Source of the DNA: Aureibacillus halotolerans | GTDB taxonomy: Bacteria; Bacillota; Bacilli; Bacillales; DSM-28697 | Direction of reading: 5' to 3' | Length of the DNA stretch: 64,000 bases | NCBI RefSeq assembly: GCF_004363045.1 | Contig: NZ_SNYJ01000001.1 | Location: 99,492 to 163,491 of the forward strand | Shown: positions 54,371 to 62,792 of the stretch, piece by piece | How the letters are laid out: the number at the start of each line of letters is the position of its first letter | Numbering within the stretch: position 1 is the stretch's first letter | Program-made: the position numbers and the translations under genes | Notes under the pieces: model-generated | The model's input: the letters and a program-made list of their open reading frames with translations, nothing else | Told to the model about the DNA's origin: nothing | Database searches by the model: none

Positions 54371-54409
54371 TTGAGCAACCTCCTTTCTCCGTGTTTTTTG
54401 ATCTTTCTC

Positions 54410-54438
54410 ATCTTACCTTTAAACTTGTGAACATTCAA
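54410..54438 (-). promoter_or_regulatory. Promoter of the bmr leader-exporter operon
   Basis: On the minus strand TTGAAT (54433-54438), a 17-nt spacer and TAAGAT (54410-54415) precede the leader ORF by about 40 nt. Confidence 0.55.
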
Positions 54439-54541
54439 GCACAATTTGTAATTTCACAAATAGGAAATTCATCCTAAATTCGTCCCTTAGGCAAAGCTAA
54501 CGATCACAATGAAAAGTGGTTTAAACCAAGGGGATTACTCT

Positions 54542-55609
54542 TTATTTTTTTACGATCGCTCGTTCTGACTTAGTTAGATTGACGAATTGAACATCTTTGA
54601 CTCCAAGGGCTTTTTTAGCAAATTCGGCAGGTACATACAGATGATTGTCAATCATTACAGGATCACTGAATTGCAGAGATGAGAAGTGATTGATTGTGTA
54701 CCTTTTGGTTCGTGCCTGTATGAGGATGTCATCCTCACCTTTCTCTAATGTTACTATCCCTAGGTCCTGATCCCATGTGATAGAATATCCAAACGCAGCA
54801 GCTAAATCGCGTGCGGACAGGACTACGTCATCCGACGTTGCTGCGGCTAATACTTCAACGGATGTGCCAGTATTTGATGGAGGAGTGGTTTGTGAAGCAA
54901 TCGCATCAACCAATGGGACATCTTTTCTAGGGAGCTGAATGGAATTCGCCCCAAACACTCCTGGCGCCACATCATACTTAGAAAAATAGACTGTTAAATA
55001 ATCATCTGACAATGAAAAAGCCTGATTGTCCTGAATGCCCTCATACTTTTCAACAACTTCGGGAAAATAATTCTCAGGATTCTCTTTGAATGCTTTCTGA
55101 AGCAGTTGGTTTATCTTCTCACGATCTGATGTGATCTGTGGCAGTGTGAACATTTGTCCTTTGTCCGCATCTAAGAAGTTATAGGATTTAACCGTTTGGA
55201 TCCCGTTTGCTCCTCCTGTGTATTCATAATTTGAAAACACGACGGAATGAAAATCACCTGTTTGTTGAAGTGTTGCATCAATATAAAGCGCATAAGGCGC
55301 CCCTTGAGGTGAAGGATGCTCTTTACTTCCTTTAATGATTTCTTGTTTCCTCGAATCCACCCATGATGCAATTTCTTCATTTAATTTCTTTTCAAATGCA
55401 GCATCCTTTAAACCATTGAATTGAGGGTATCGTAGATTAATATCGTATGTTGACGTCTTTTCTTTGAATGTTTCGTAAGACACTCGAACATTTTCGCTTG
55501 CTTGGGCAGTCTGAAGCTCCGATGGATTGTATGGGGCTGTAAATGAAATACCGCTAATTGCCAAAGTTCCCGCTGTCGCTACTGAAATGAACCACTGTCT
55601 TTTTTTCAT
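54542..55609 (-). CDS. Secreted DUF4163/DUF3298 protein with a C-terminal copper-amine-oxidase-N-like domain
   Basis: A 355-residue exported protein with a signal peptide (about 1-36). Residues ~45-140 look like DUF4163 (NLRYPQFNGLKDAAFEKKLN, then SNYEYTGGANGIQTVKSYNF) and ~140-225 like DUF3298 (KGQMFTLPQITSD, then APGVFGANSIQL), the same pair found in the sensor part of RsiV anti-sigma factors. The last ~110 residues are a copper-amine-oxidase N domain (SARDLAAAFGYSITWDQDLG). No anti-sigma part or membrane anchor is present. A role in envelope or lysozyme-type stress is inference. A sigma-X/M-type promoter lies upstream. Confidence 0.78.
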   Translation of the reverse strand: MKKRQWFISVATAGTLAISGISFTAPYNPSELQTAQASENVRVSYETFKEKTSTYDINLRYPQFNGLKDAAFEKKLNEEIASWVDSRKQEIIKGSKEHPSPQGAPYALYIDATLQQTGDFHSVVFSNYEYTGGANGIQTVKSYNFLDADKGQMFTLPQITSDREKINQLLQKAFKENPENYFPEVVEKYEGIQDNQAFSLSDDYLTVYFSKYDVAPGVFGANSIQLPRKDVPLVDAIASQTTPPSNTGTSVEVLAAATSDDVVLSARDLAAAFGYSITWDQDLGIVTLEKGEDDILIQARTKRYTINHFSSLQFSDPVMIDNHLYVPAEFAKKALGVKDVQFVNLTKSERAIVKK

Positions 55610-55718
55610 TCTGTTTGCGCCTCCTTGATGGTTTAGAATTTATTTTTCCCTTTTGCCCGAAATTAAATTCTGATTTTAGAAAAGAACATGTCGGTGTGAA
55701 ATGCCCCTTTTATATGAA

Positions 55719-55745
55719 GACGACACATTTCGATACAAAGTTACA
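55719..55745 (-). promoter_or_regulatory. Sigma-X/M-type ECF promoter of the DUF4163/DUF3298 gene
   Basis: On the minus strand TGTAAC (55740-55745), a 17-nt spacer and CGTC (55719-55722) match the Bacillus sigma-X consensus TGTAAC-N17-CGWC. It lies about 110 nt upstream of the ATG. Confidence 0.65.
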
Positions 55746-55826
55746 AATCCCCGACGATTGCCTTGACAAATCCCCTTAAATTGTTTGTAATGAGATTATG
55801 TTTATTGAAGGAAAGGAGTGACCCTA

Positions 55827-56060
55827 ATGCCGTTTGTTATTACTTCCGCCTGCGTAAATGAAAAAGCTGCGGATTGTGTAGAGGTATGTCCAGTTGATTG
55901 CATTCATGAAGGCGATGATCAGTACTTCATTGATCCAGATATTTGCATTGACTGTGGTGCATGTGAACCTGTATGCCCTGTTGAAGCCATTTATCCAGAC
56001 GATGAAGTCCCTGAAGAGGAAGAGCCGTTTATCCTCAAAAACGTCAATTTCTTTAAATAA
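55827..56060 (+). CDS. 7Fe (3Fe-4S/4Fe-4S) ferredoxin
   Basis: A 77-residue ferredoxin. The N-terminal Cys pattern [18 protein letters not shown] (Cys-x7-Cys-x3-Cys-Pro) lacks the Cys of a standard 4Fe motif and fits a 3Fe-4S cluster. [15 protein letters not shown] is a complete 4Fe-4S motif. ATG at 55827 follows GAAAGGAG by 8 nt. It is a low-potential electron carrier and could work with YumC-type reductase. A hairpin follows. It sits just upstream of the sulfate reduction genes but has its own terminator. Confidence 0.88.
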   Translation: MPFVITSACVNEKAADCVEVCPVDCIHEGDDQYFIDPDICIDCGACEPVCPVEAIYPDDEVPEEEEPFILKNVNFFK

Positions 56061-56061
56061 C

Positions 56062-56085
56062 AAAACCGCCCTAGAGGCGGTTTTT
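56062..56085 (+). terminator. Terminator of the ferredoxin gene
   Basis: AAAACCGCC and GGCGGTTTTT pair around CTAGA. Confidence 0.85.
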
Positions 56086-56206
56086 CACCGTTATAAAACA
56101 TACTAAATTCATATGTTTTATAAATATACTTATTTTTTATTCCATAACACCTATTTACCTATTCGTAGCTTCATACGCCTTTCTTTAATTATTCCTATAA
56201 GTTATA

Positions 56207-56235
56207 TTGACTTTAAGATAATTTCATCATAGGAT
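56207..56235 (+). promoter_or_regulatory. Sigma-A promoter of the cysH operon
   Basis: TTGACT (56207-56212), a 17-nt spacer and TAGGAT (56230-56235) lie 80 nt before cysH. The leader shows no S-box or T-box structure that I can recognise. Confidence 0.6.
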
Positions 56236-56314
56236 GAATAGTATGATTTATTATTAATAACGAAAAAGTCAATGGTTGATGGTTCACTCTTGAGAGGAGC
56301 TGTGATTCAATCTT

Positions 56315-57040
56315 ATGATCACTTACGAAAATTGGCACCAACCACCCTTTCCTGATATTCCAGCGCCTGGTGGTAAAGAAGGTAGTCTCGCCGTATTACG
56401 TTGGGCATATGAGACATACGGAGATGACCTCGTCTATGCATGCAGCTTCGGCGCAGAAAGCATGGTCATGCTCGATTTAATCACTACGGTTTATCCAGAT
56501 GCACATGTTGTTTTTTTAGACACAGGTCTTCACTTTAAGGAAACATACGAAACGATTGATGCGGTGAAAGAACGCTTTCCCTCATTAAATATCAAACTAA
56601 AAACACCTGAGCTATCCGTAGCGGAGCAAGCAGAAAAATATGGAGATGAGCTTTGGAAGCACCAACCAAATCGATGTTGCTATTACAGAAAGGTGAAACC
56701 TTTAGAGGACACATTGTCAGGCGCAACGGCTTGGATATCAGGCTTACGACGTGAGCAGTCACCTAGTCGAGCAAATACAGAAGTCATCAGCAAAGATGAA
56801 CGGTTCCAATCGGTCAAAGTTTGTCCACTTGTAAACTGGACTTGGGACGATATCTGGGCACATATCAAAGAAGAGCAGTTGCCTTACAATCGTTTGCATG
56901 ACGAAGGGTACCCTAGCATCGGTTGTGCACCATGTACAACGCCATCAGATGATCCCCACTCGCGAAAGGGCCGTTGGGCTGCTTTTGATACAAAATCAGA
57001 GTGTGGACTACATGTAAATCTTGACAACACCAATGCTTGA
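56315..57040 (+). CDS. cysH: Phosphoadenylyl/adenylyl-sulfate reductase
   Basis: A 241-residue enzyme reducing APS or PAPS to sulfite with thioredoxin. CSFGAESMVMLDL near 42 is the PP-loop. RCCYYRKVKPL near 119 and SIGCAPCTTP near 206 give the CC...CxxC set that binds a 4Fe-4S cluster, marking the iron-sulfur (APS-reductase-type) class. ECGLH at the C-terminus contains the catalytic Cys. The ribosome site AGGAGC lies 14 nt upstream of the ATG, which is long, but no other in-frame start fits better. It is the first gene of cysH-sat-cysC-sumT. Confidence 0.9.
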   Translation: MITYENWHQPPFPDIPAPGGKEGSLAVLRWAYETYGDDLVYACSFGAESMVMLDLITTVYPDAHVVFLDTGLHFKETYETIDAVKERFPSLNIKLKTPELSVAEQAEKYGDELWKHQPNRCCYYRKVKPLEDTLSGATAWISGLRREQSPSRANTEVISKDERFQSVKVCPLVNWTWDDIWAHIKEEQLPYNRLHDEGYPSIGCAPCTTPSDDPHSRKGRWAAFDTKSECGLHVNLDNTNA

Positions 57041-57084
57041 AATAGTCAAAAATCATTGAATGTTATCACTTAGGAGGAATACCG

Positions 57085-58224
57085 ATGAGTTCTATTACCC
57101 CACACGGCGGAACACTCATTTACCAAATTGACGAAACCCTTGAAACAAGCCATATCACCAAGGAAATTGTGACAGATGCGACGACAAGAAGTGATACCGA
57201 ACTCATTGCGAACGGCGCTTTTTCACCTTTGACAGGCTTTATTGGTTCAAAAGATTATGCCAGTGTCGTCTCGGATATGCGTTTAGATAACGGCATCCCT
57301 TGGAGCATTCCAGTCACTCTTCCTGTGTCTGAAGAGGTTGCCGCAACGCTACACATTGGTCAACAAGCACGTCTCGTTCATGACGGAGAAACCTATGCGG
57401 TCATCGACATTGAGGAAACCTATATCCCAGATCTCGAAAACGAGGCAGCTCACGTTTATCGAACAACTGACCTTGAACACCCAGGGGTTAAAAAATTGTT
57501 TGATCGTGGCAATGTTTACGTTGCAGGGCGTATCATTTTGACAAAAAAACAGCGTGATCCCCTCTTTGAGGATGTTACGCTTGAACCTATTCAAACGAGA
57601 TCGTATTTCCAACGAAAAGGGTGGAAAAAGATCGTTGGCTTCCAAACGAGAAATCCGATTCATCGTGCACATGAGTACATTCAGAAAACAGCCCTTGAAA
57701 CAGTTGATGGTCTGCTCGTTCACCCTCTAGTCGGAGCAACCAAATCGGATGATGTGCCTGCAGACATTCGCTTTAAAAGCTACAAAGTATTGCTTTCTGA
57801 GTATTATCCGAAAGATCGAACTGCCCTGTCTGTGTACCCAGCAGCAATGCGTTATGCTGGCCCGCGTGAAGCCATTTTTCATGCGATTGCGAGAAAGAAT
57901 TATGGCTGCACACATTTTATCGTAGGCCGGGACCACGCAGGTGTCGGAAACTATTATGGAACATACGATTCTCAGAAAATTTTCTCAGAGTTCACTCCTG
58001 AAGAGCTTGGGATTCAACCGCTTTTCTTTGAACACAGCTTTTATTGCAAGCGTTGTGAAGGGATGGCATCACATAAAACATGCCCTCACCAAGATGAGGA
58101 TCGCGTCATTCTCTCCGGAACAAAGGTGCGCGAGTTATTACGCGCAGGAGAACTTCCACCACCAACGTTCAGCCGCCCTGAAGTGGCTAAGATTCTTGTT
58201 GAAGGGATGGCACCCACCGTATGA
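57085..58224 (+). CDS. sat: Sulfate adenylyltransferase (ATP sulfurylase)
   Basis: A 379-residue enzyme making APS from ATP and sulfate. [18 protein letters not shown] near 190 contains the QTRNPxHRAHE nucleotide-binding motif. [21 protein letters not shown] near 252 and [15 protein letters not shown] near 279 are also diagnostic. [16 protein letters not shown] near 325 is a Cys-rich, possibly zinc-binding loop seen in this bacterial subfamily. GGAGGAAT precedes the ATG. Its stop overlaps the cysC start by 4 nt. Confidence 0.93.
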   Translation: MSSITPHGGTLIYQIDETLETSHITKEIVTDATTRSDTELIANGAFSPLTGFIGSKDYASVVSDMRLDNGIPWSIPVTLPVSEEVAATLHIGQQARLVHDGETYAVIDIEETYIPDLENEAAHVYRTTDLEHPGVKKLFDRGNVYVAGRIILTKKQRDPLFEDVTLEPIQTRSYFQRKGWKKIVGFQTRNPIHRAHEYIQKTALETVDGLLVHPLVGATKSDDVPADIRFKSYKVLLSEYYPKDRTALSVYPAAMRYAGPREAIFHAIARKNYGCTHFIVGRDHAGVGNYYGTYDSQKIFSEFTPEELGIQPLFFEHSFYCKRCEGMASHKTCPHQDEDRVILSGTKVRELLRAGELPPPTFSRPEVAKILVEGMAPTV

Positions 58225-58853
58225 GTAATGTAACTTGGCACGATACATTTTTACAAAAAGAGGATTATCGCCGCAGTCACGGTCACTATAGCGCTGTCCT
58301 TTGGTTTACTGGTCTCTCGGGCTCAGGTAAATCGTCCATCGCTAACGCGGTTTCAAAGCTTCTCCACGAGAAAGGGATTCACGCCTCCTTACTTGATGGA
58401 GACAATCTCCGCCACGGTTTAAATAATGATCTTGGCTTCAGTGCGGAGGATCGTACAGAGAACATTCGTCGTACCGGGGAAGTGGCAAAGCTTTTTGTTG
58501 ATCATGGTCTTTTTTGTATCACTGCGTTCATCTCACCGTACCAAGAAGATCGTCAACGTGTTCGAGCACTCCTTCCACAAAATGAATTTATTGAAGTGTT
58601 TGTTGACGCACCTTTAGATGTATGTGAGCAACGTGATCCTAAAGGCTTGTATAAAAAGGCTCGAGCAGGTCAAATCCCTTCCTTTACGGGCATATCTGCT
58701 CCTTATGAGGCGCCAGAGAAAGCGGAAATAGTCATAAATACTGCCTTGAAAAGTATTGAGGACAGCGCGAAACAAATCATTGCTTATTTAGAAGACAAAG
58801 GCTATATTCATTCTGAGAAGAAAGCCGAGCGGTCTTGGGAAATTCAAACCTAA
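58221..58853 (+). CDS. cysC: Adenylyl-sulfate kinase
   Basis: A 210-residue P-loop kinase phosphorylating APS to [22 protein letters not shown] near 28 is Walker [21 protein letters not shown] near 59 and [15 protein letters not shown] near 105 are family motifs. [20 protein letters not shown] near 127 forms part of the APS site. It overlaps sat, so its supply is coupled. Its presence next to an Fe-S type reductase that could use APS directly leaves open whether PAPS or APS is the in vivo substrate of CysH. Confidence 0.93.
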   Translation: MSNVTWHDTFLQKEDYRRSHGHYSAVLWFTGLSGSGKSSIANAVSKLLHEKGIHASLLDGDNLRHGLNNDLGFSAEDRTENIRRTGEVAKLFVDHGLFCITAFISPYQEDRQRVRALLPQNEFIEVFVDAPLDVCEQRDPKGLYKKARAGQIPSFTGISAPYEAPEKAEIVINTALKSIEDSAKQIIAYLEDKGYIHSEKKAERSWEIQT

Positions 58854-58910
58854 ATTGATGGTGCTCGGTCATTACATCATCGAGACTTCAAGAAGGGAAG
58901 CGAGCGGAAC

Positions 58911-59681
58911 ATGACAGAGGGGTTTGTTTTCATCGTAGGCGCTGGTCCAGGAGATCCTGACTTAATTACAGTGAAGGGATTAAAAGCGATTCAATCTGCT
59001 GATGTTCTCCTCTATGATCGATTAGCCGCCAAAGAACTCATTCAACACACACGAAAGCAATGTGAGAAGATATATGTAGGCAAACAACCTGGGGGCCATC
59101 GCACAACGCAAGAAGAGATTCATGAGTTACTTTTATCAAAGGCTCGCCAAGGAAAGATCGTAACGAGACTAAAGGGTGGCGATCCAATGATTTTTGGTAG
59201 GGGAGCGGAAGAGGCACATGCTCTCTCGTCGGCTGGGGTTCGTTATGAAATTATCCCTGGCATTTCTTCTGGGTCAGCGGTACCCACTGCTGTTGGTATT
59301 CCTCTCACCTTCCGAGGCATTTCTCAAAGTGTCACCTTTGTCACCGGTCACGCCCAGGATGAACGCCTTGAACCAAATTGGAGAGCTCTCGCTCAAGCGA
59401 CGGATACATTAGTGATTTATATGGGCGTTGCAAAAAGCGAATCAATTACAACACAGTTGTCTGAAGGCGGGTTGTCTACGCTTACGCCCGCTGCGATCAT
59501 TCAGTGGGGAACGACAGAAAAACAAAAAACAGTAATAACCACTTTGGGAGACTTGCCAGAGGCGATTCAAACGGATGAGATTCAGGCACCTGCCATTATC
59601 ATTATTGGGCAAGTGGTCTCTTGTGCTGTCACCAGAGATAGTATTGCTGAGAAAGCCTTTGATCATCAAGCGTCTCTCTAA
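58911..59681 (+). CDS. sumT: Uroporphyrinogen-III C-methyltransferase (SUMT)
   Basis: A 256-residue SAM-dependent methyltransferase that makes precorrin-2 on the way to sirohaem, the cofactor of sulfite reductase. VGAGPGDPDLITVKG at the N-terminus, RLKGGDPMIFGRGAEEA near 83 and YEIIPGISSGSAVPT near 106 are diagnostic. The CysG dehydrogenase/chelatase part is absent and must be encoded elsewhere. AAGGGAAGCGAG precedes the ATG. It is the last gene of the sulfate operon. Confidence 0.92.
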   Translation: MTEGFVFIVGAGPGDPDLITVKGLKAIQSADVLLYDRLAAKELIQHTRKQCEKIYVGKQPGGHRTTQEEIHELLLSKARQGKIVTRLKGGDPMIFGRGAEEAHALSSAGVRYEIIPGISSGSAVPTAVGIPLTFRGISQSVTFVTGHAQDERLEPNWRALAQATDTLVIYMGVAKSESITTQLSEGGLSTLTPAAIIQWGTTEKQKTVITTLGDLPEAIQTDEIQAPAIIIIGQVVSCAVTRDSIAEKAFDHQASL

Positions 59682-59704
59682 ATCGTGCTAGACGTCTTGT
59701 CTTT

Positions 59705-59756
59705 AAAACGGAGCTGCCCACTGTCAATTCTATTGACTAATGAGCAGCTCCGTTTT
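59705..59756. terminator. Terminator between sumT and trxB
   Basis: AAAACGGAGCTGC and GCAGCTCCGTTTT pair, with an inner GTCAAT/ATTGAC hairpin. It can serve both convergent operons. Confidence 0.85.
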
Positions 59757-59767
59757 ATGTTCATGGT

Positions 59768-60724
59768 TTAGGATAAATTTTGACTCCAATCAAGGATGCG
59801 TTCGCCTTCTAAATACTTTTCACAATCCATTGCCGCCATGCAACCCGTCCCAGCAGCAGTAATCGCTTGACGATACGTCTTATCCTGTACATCTCCACAC
59901 GCAAACAACCCTGGGATCTTTGTGTGTGTACTGCCAGGTTGGACGTTGATATACCCTGTCTCATCCACTATATTTAGGTCCTTTAAAAATGATGTGTTGG
60001 GACGGTGTCCGATAGCCACAAATACACCATCTGCGTCCAAGTTTTCATTTTCGCCAGAATCATTATTCACCACTTCAAGCCCTATCGTTTTTTGACCATC
60101 CGTCAAAATCCCAATTGGAGTTCGATTCATCGCCCACGTAATTTTTTTATTATTTCTCGCTCGTTCCTGCATGATTTTGGATGCCCTTAACTCATCACGC
60201 CGGTGAACAACGAGGACTTCTGATGCGAATTTTGTTAGAAAATTGGCCTCCTCCATCGCCGAATCTCCGCCACCTACGATAATGACCCTTTTATTCCGGA
60301 AGAAAAACCCATCACACGTGGCGCATGTGCTCACACCATTTCCTATCATTTCCGTTTCTCCTGGAATACCTAACAATTTAGCAGAAGCACCCGTTGAAAC
60401 AATAACCGCCTCAGCTTCAATATCGCCCATCGAATCAATCACGATTGTAAAGGAAGAGCTCTTGCTTTTTAATTTCGTGACAAGCCCTCTTTCGAACCTT
60501 GCTCCAAAGCGTACCGCTTGTTTTTTCATTGTCTCCATTAATTCCGGACCAAGAATGCCTTGCTCAAAGCCTGGATAATTCTCTACTTCGGTCGTCAGTG
60601 TAAGTTGGCCTCCAGGTTCAGGTCCTTCAATCACAACAGGTTCCATATTAGCCCTTGCCAAATAAATGGCCGCTGTCAGACCAGCCGGACCTGTCCCCAA
60701 TATGACCGCTTTATACAATGTCAT
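59768..60724 (-). CDS. trxB: Thioredoxin reductase
   Basis: A 318-residue FAD/NADPH thioredoxin reductase. GTGPAGLTAAIYLARANM near 11 is the FAD site. VSTCATCDGFFFRNK near 131 carries the redox CxxC. VGGGDSAMEEANFLTKFA near 152 is the NADPH site and GLFACGDVQDKTYRQA near 275 the C-terminal motif. It recycles thioredoxin, the electron donor of CysH, which makes its place next to the sulfate operon sensible. It could be a second TrxB in the genome; this cannot be judged here. Confidence 0.9.
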   Translation of the reverse strand: MTLYKAVILGTGPAGLTAAIYLARANMEPVVIEGPEPGGQLTLTTEVENYPGFEQGILGPELMETMKKQAVRFGARFERGLVTKLKSKSSSFTIVIDSMGDIEAEAVIVSTGASAKLLGIPGETEMIGNGVSTCATCDGFFFRNKRVIIVGGGDSAMEEANFLTKFASEVLVVHRRDELRASKIMQERARNNKKITWAMNRTPIGILTDGQKTIGLEVVNNDSGENENLDADGVFVAIGHRPNTSFLKDLNIVDETGYINVQPGSTHTKIPGLFACGDVQDKTYRQAITAAGTGCMAAMDCEKYLEGERILDWSQNLS

Positions 60725-60822
60725 TCCTCCTTAATCCAGTGCAAAAGGGAATTGTCCTTTAACTGAAATCACTTCTCTACTCATGATTCCCAGTATGTCC
60801 CTCTTGCATCCTAATCATTTAA

Positions 60823-62259
60823 TTAAGGTTGTTTTTGGACGAATGTTGGACGCATCACATGTCTGCGTTGATCACTCCGATAGTCACTAGGTGAAATACC
60901 AACATGTTCACGGAACAATTTTGCGAAATAGCCTGGCGAAGAAAAACCTGTCTGCAAGGCAATTTTTTTCATACTATCATCTGATCCTAAAATCTTTTCT
61001 TTCGCCTTTTCAATGCGAATTTCATTTAGCACTTGCCTAAAGTTACTATTTAATTTTTTTGCGATCAGTTGACTTACATAGGAAGGATTACGCTGGATAG
61101 AATAGGCGACGTCTTGTAGCTTTAAATCCTGGTTCATATAGTGCGACTCCAAATACAATATCGCTTGCTCCAGAGTGTCGCCAACTTTACTTCGAAGGAC
61201 AAGCATCCACGCTTGAATACATTCAATCATCTCTTCCAGCGTATGAGCGTTCCAAATTGCTTGCAGCATTGCTTCATACTTGGCCTTCGCCTCTGTTTCA
61301 GCATCTTCTAAGCCCTCTTGAAACCTTGCAAATGCGACAAGTTGACTTATACGTATCCTAACAACGAATGGAGAATCGTAGGAAGACCCCCAAGGTTTAT
61401 ATCGTCGTCTAATAAATTTTGATATTTTCTCAGCATTTCCTTGAAGGATTAATTTTTTCCATTCACTCATTTCTTCGTTAGAGACGGTAGCTGGTTTAGT
61501 TTGACTGACCTCATCTTGTCGGACATGCACTTCATTAAAGCCATGGAAAAATGAACGATGAAGACCTTCCTTGCATTCCTGGTACATTTGAACGACGGAT
61601 TTGCCTAGATCATTGGTTGCTGCAATGATTACTAACTGGTCCGTTTGCTCATACCACCCCCGCATGACGGCAGACATTTCTTGTATGCATTCGTGTAAGG
61701 AAGCATCATAAAAACCAATCATCACATCTGTGAAATTTGGTGTAATAAAATTCTTATGTGTGAACGTATAACGATGAAGGTAAGCTAAGAAACCCTCAAT
61801 TTCGGAAGGATTTGGTGTCGCGCAAACAGCCATTGATCTCGGGCGTTTCGCAGGCTGGTTAGCCAGATAGTCCCTCCCCTTTATAACAAGAGGTTGTGCA
61901 ATTTCTACAGTGGTCATTATTTCTAAAGTAGACAACAAGTCCGCTGTATCAATTGGCTTTAGAAGCACATCTCTGGCATGAAAGAGGAAGGCTTTTCGAA
62001 TAAATCTAATGTCTAGCTTGGACACCATTGCGATCCATGGAATTGACAACGTTGTGATAAGCGCTTCAAAATTCTTTTCATCTTCGTTACTCATATCATC
62101 AATCGTGGCGATAAGAATTGTTGGCATAAAAGCCTTTATTTTTGAAACTTCAACTGTTCTCGAAGCTTCTACCGTCGATACATTTAAATGACTTCCCTGA
62201 ATTAACCATTTCATTCCGACTTGGATATGCTCATCAGGTTCAATAATCCATATTTTCAT
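60823..62259 (-). CDS. AraC-type regulator with a degenerate response-regulator receiver domain (YesN-like)
   Basis: A 478-residue protein. Residues 1-115 resemble a receiver domain (MKIWIIEPDEHIQVGMKWL; LLKPIDTADLL near 100), but the phospho-acceptor position in PTILIATIDDM reads Thr rather than the Asp normally found in the TDxxMP motif. A long helical middle (about 130-370) has no motif I recognise. The C-terminal HTH (about 380-470) has QRNPSYVSQLIAKKLNSNF and IALQTGFSSPGYFAKLFREH. No histidine kinase gene is adjacent, unlike normal YesMN pairs. A phosphorylation-independent sugar regulator is inferred. Confidence 0.78.
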   Translation of the reverse strand: MKIWIIEPDEHIQVGMKWLIQGSHLNVSTVEASRTVEVSKIKAFMPTILIATIDDMSNEDEKNFEALITTLSIPWIAMVSKLDIRFIRKAFLFHARDVLLKPIDTADLLSTLEIMTTVEIAQPLVIKGRDYLANQPAKRPRSMAVCATPNPSEIEGFLAYLHRYTFTHKNFITPNFTDVMIGFYDASLHECIQEMSAVMRGWYEQTDQLVIIAATNDLGKSVVQMYQECKEGLHRSFFHGFNEVHVRQDEVSQTKPATVSNEEMSEWKKLILQGNAEKISKFIRRRYKPWGSSYDSPFVVRIRISQLVAFARFQEGLEDAETEAKAKYEAMLQAIWNAHTLEEMIECIQAWMLVLRSKVGDTLEQAILYLESHYMNQDLKLQDVAYSIQRNPSYVSQLIAKKLNSNFRQVLNEIRIEKAKEKILGSDDSMKKIALQTGFSSPGYFAKLFREHVGISPSDYRSDQRRHVMRPTFVQKQP

Positions 62260-62792
62260 GTGATTTTCCTAGTCCTTTTATTTTCTTCTGAAGAACATTT
62301 CTAACAACTAATAACGTGTTAATCATTTCATCAATATTCATTTAGGGACTATTGACCTACAACGCATCTAAAACAATGGCGAATAATCATAATTGTATCC
62401 CTGCCCTTGATGCTATTCAATACTCTTTATTTTATCCTTAAATGCCCCTTACGTGTACTATTAATGATAAATTCATACGGTTTCTTATTTTTTTTATTCA
62501 CAATTGATCATTCTGGGCAATTTGCACTGGTCGATCTGATAAGAAACGCTCGTTTTCTTCGTTGTTTTTGCTTGCTCGGTGTTCAATACCCTTTTCTTTC
62601 CACCCACCTCGCAGAGCTTTGCGCTCAATCAGATGGACATTATAAACCTGCGGTCATAAGGTATGCCAAGATTCGCACAACAATCACAAGTCGACGCATT
62701 GTTGCGACTAAATTATAATAGAATACGAACACTAGACAAATGACTTGGAAAGCCCGCTTCAAATTATAGGTAGGCTAGAAAGGAGATCGTCA
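62260..62792. other. Intergenic region with repeat D3 and the promoter region of the chromate genes
   Basis: Apart from family-D repeat copy D3 (62536-62632), nothing is supported. The ORF spanning 62407-62718 runs through the repeat and is not real. Confidence 0.5.
62536..62632 (+). repeat. Family-D repeat, copy D3 (degenerate)
   Basis: Contains CTGATAAGAAACGCTCG, then a TTCTTCGTTG block, a GCTCGGTGTTCA block and AGAGCTTTGCGCTCAATC. It is more diverged than D1 and D2. It has the same orientation as D4, and together they flank the chromate transporter genes. Confidence 0.55.

Noticed and set aside
54220..54444. 74-codon ORF in the bmrC leader
   Set aside because: It overlaps the 30-codon leader in another frame. 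The only good ribosome site (AAAGGAGG) serves the 30-codon frame.
56090..56314. Possible SAM (S-box) or T-box riboswitch before cysH
   Set aside because: I looked for the conserved helices, a specifier loop and a terminator and saw none; a simple promoter is enough.
62407..62718. 103-codon ORF upstream of the chromate genes
   Set aside because: It runs through repeat D3 and lacks a ribosome site.
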